From Syntrophomonadaceae bacterium (GTDB lineage Bacteria; Bacillota; Dethiobacteria; PWVN01), in contig SLHK01000130.1 of the NCBI GenBank assembly GCA_007136165.1, positions 1-6,149 on the forward strand: a stretch of 6,149 nucleotides of DNA, in the 5' to 3' direction. Numbering within the stretch: position 1 is the stretch's first letter; each line of letters begins with the position of its first letter. The notes beneath the pieces were generated by a model, which was given only the letters and a program-made list of their open reading frames with translations, had not been told where the DNA came from and did no database searches. Positions 6,142-6,149 of this stretch are shown here, piece by piece. Made by a program: the position numbers and the translations under genes.

Positions 6142-6149
6142 AGAAGCAG

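Overview
The window reads as chromosomal DNA of a GC-rich (about 60% by eye), probably anaerobic, Gram-positive bacterium of the Clostridia (Moorella, Peptococcaceae or Syntrophomonadales-like). This placement is an inference. It rests on a RACo/RamA-type corrinoid-activating protein, a TAXI-type solute-binding lipoprotein, GGAGG-type ribosome binding sites, and the use of GTG starts. Gene identities come from motif and architecture recognition only; no database search was run.

Layout. Positions 1-1107 (+) hold the 3' part of an MFS/GPH-type transporter whose first roughly 50-70 residues lie outside the window. It converges, with 26 bp between stop codons, on a TAXI-family solute-binding lipoprotein (1134-2072, minus). 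A 305-bp divergent intergenic region (2073-2377) separates that gene from a plus-strand set of three genes: a membrane-anchored CapA-like protein with an Ig-like N-terminal domain (2378-3748), a YfcE/MJ0936-type metallophosphoesterase (3775-4308), and a [2Fe-2S]/ASKHA corrinoid-activating protein (4357-6141). These three are close together (26 and 48 bp gaps with the starts chosen here), with no convincing terminator between them, so they could be co-transcribed.

How they work together. CapA and the phosphoesterase share the calcineurin-like phosphoesterase superfamily fold. One is predicted to act outside the membrane and the other in the cytoplasm. The third protein normally reduces an inactive cob(II)amide cofactor of a corrinoid protein, using ATP and an electron from its own [2Fe-2S] cluster. 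No corrinoid protein or methyltransferase is visible here, so its client must be encoded elsewhere, perhaps just downstream. The TAXI protein has no TRAP membrane subunit beside it.

The least explained part is the divergent intergenic region. It holds two perfect 33-bp direct repeats 72 bp apart, a perfect 16-bp palindrome, a second copy of that palindrome's core 53 bp further on, and a 26-bp imperfect dyad. Nothing in the window amounts to a clearly new multi-gene system; this regulatory-looking region is the best candidate for something undescribed.
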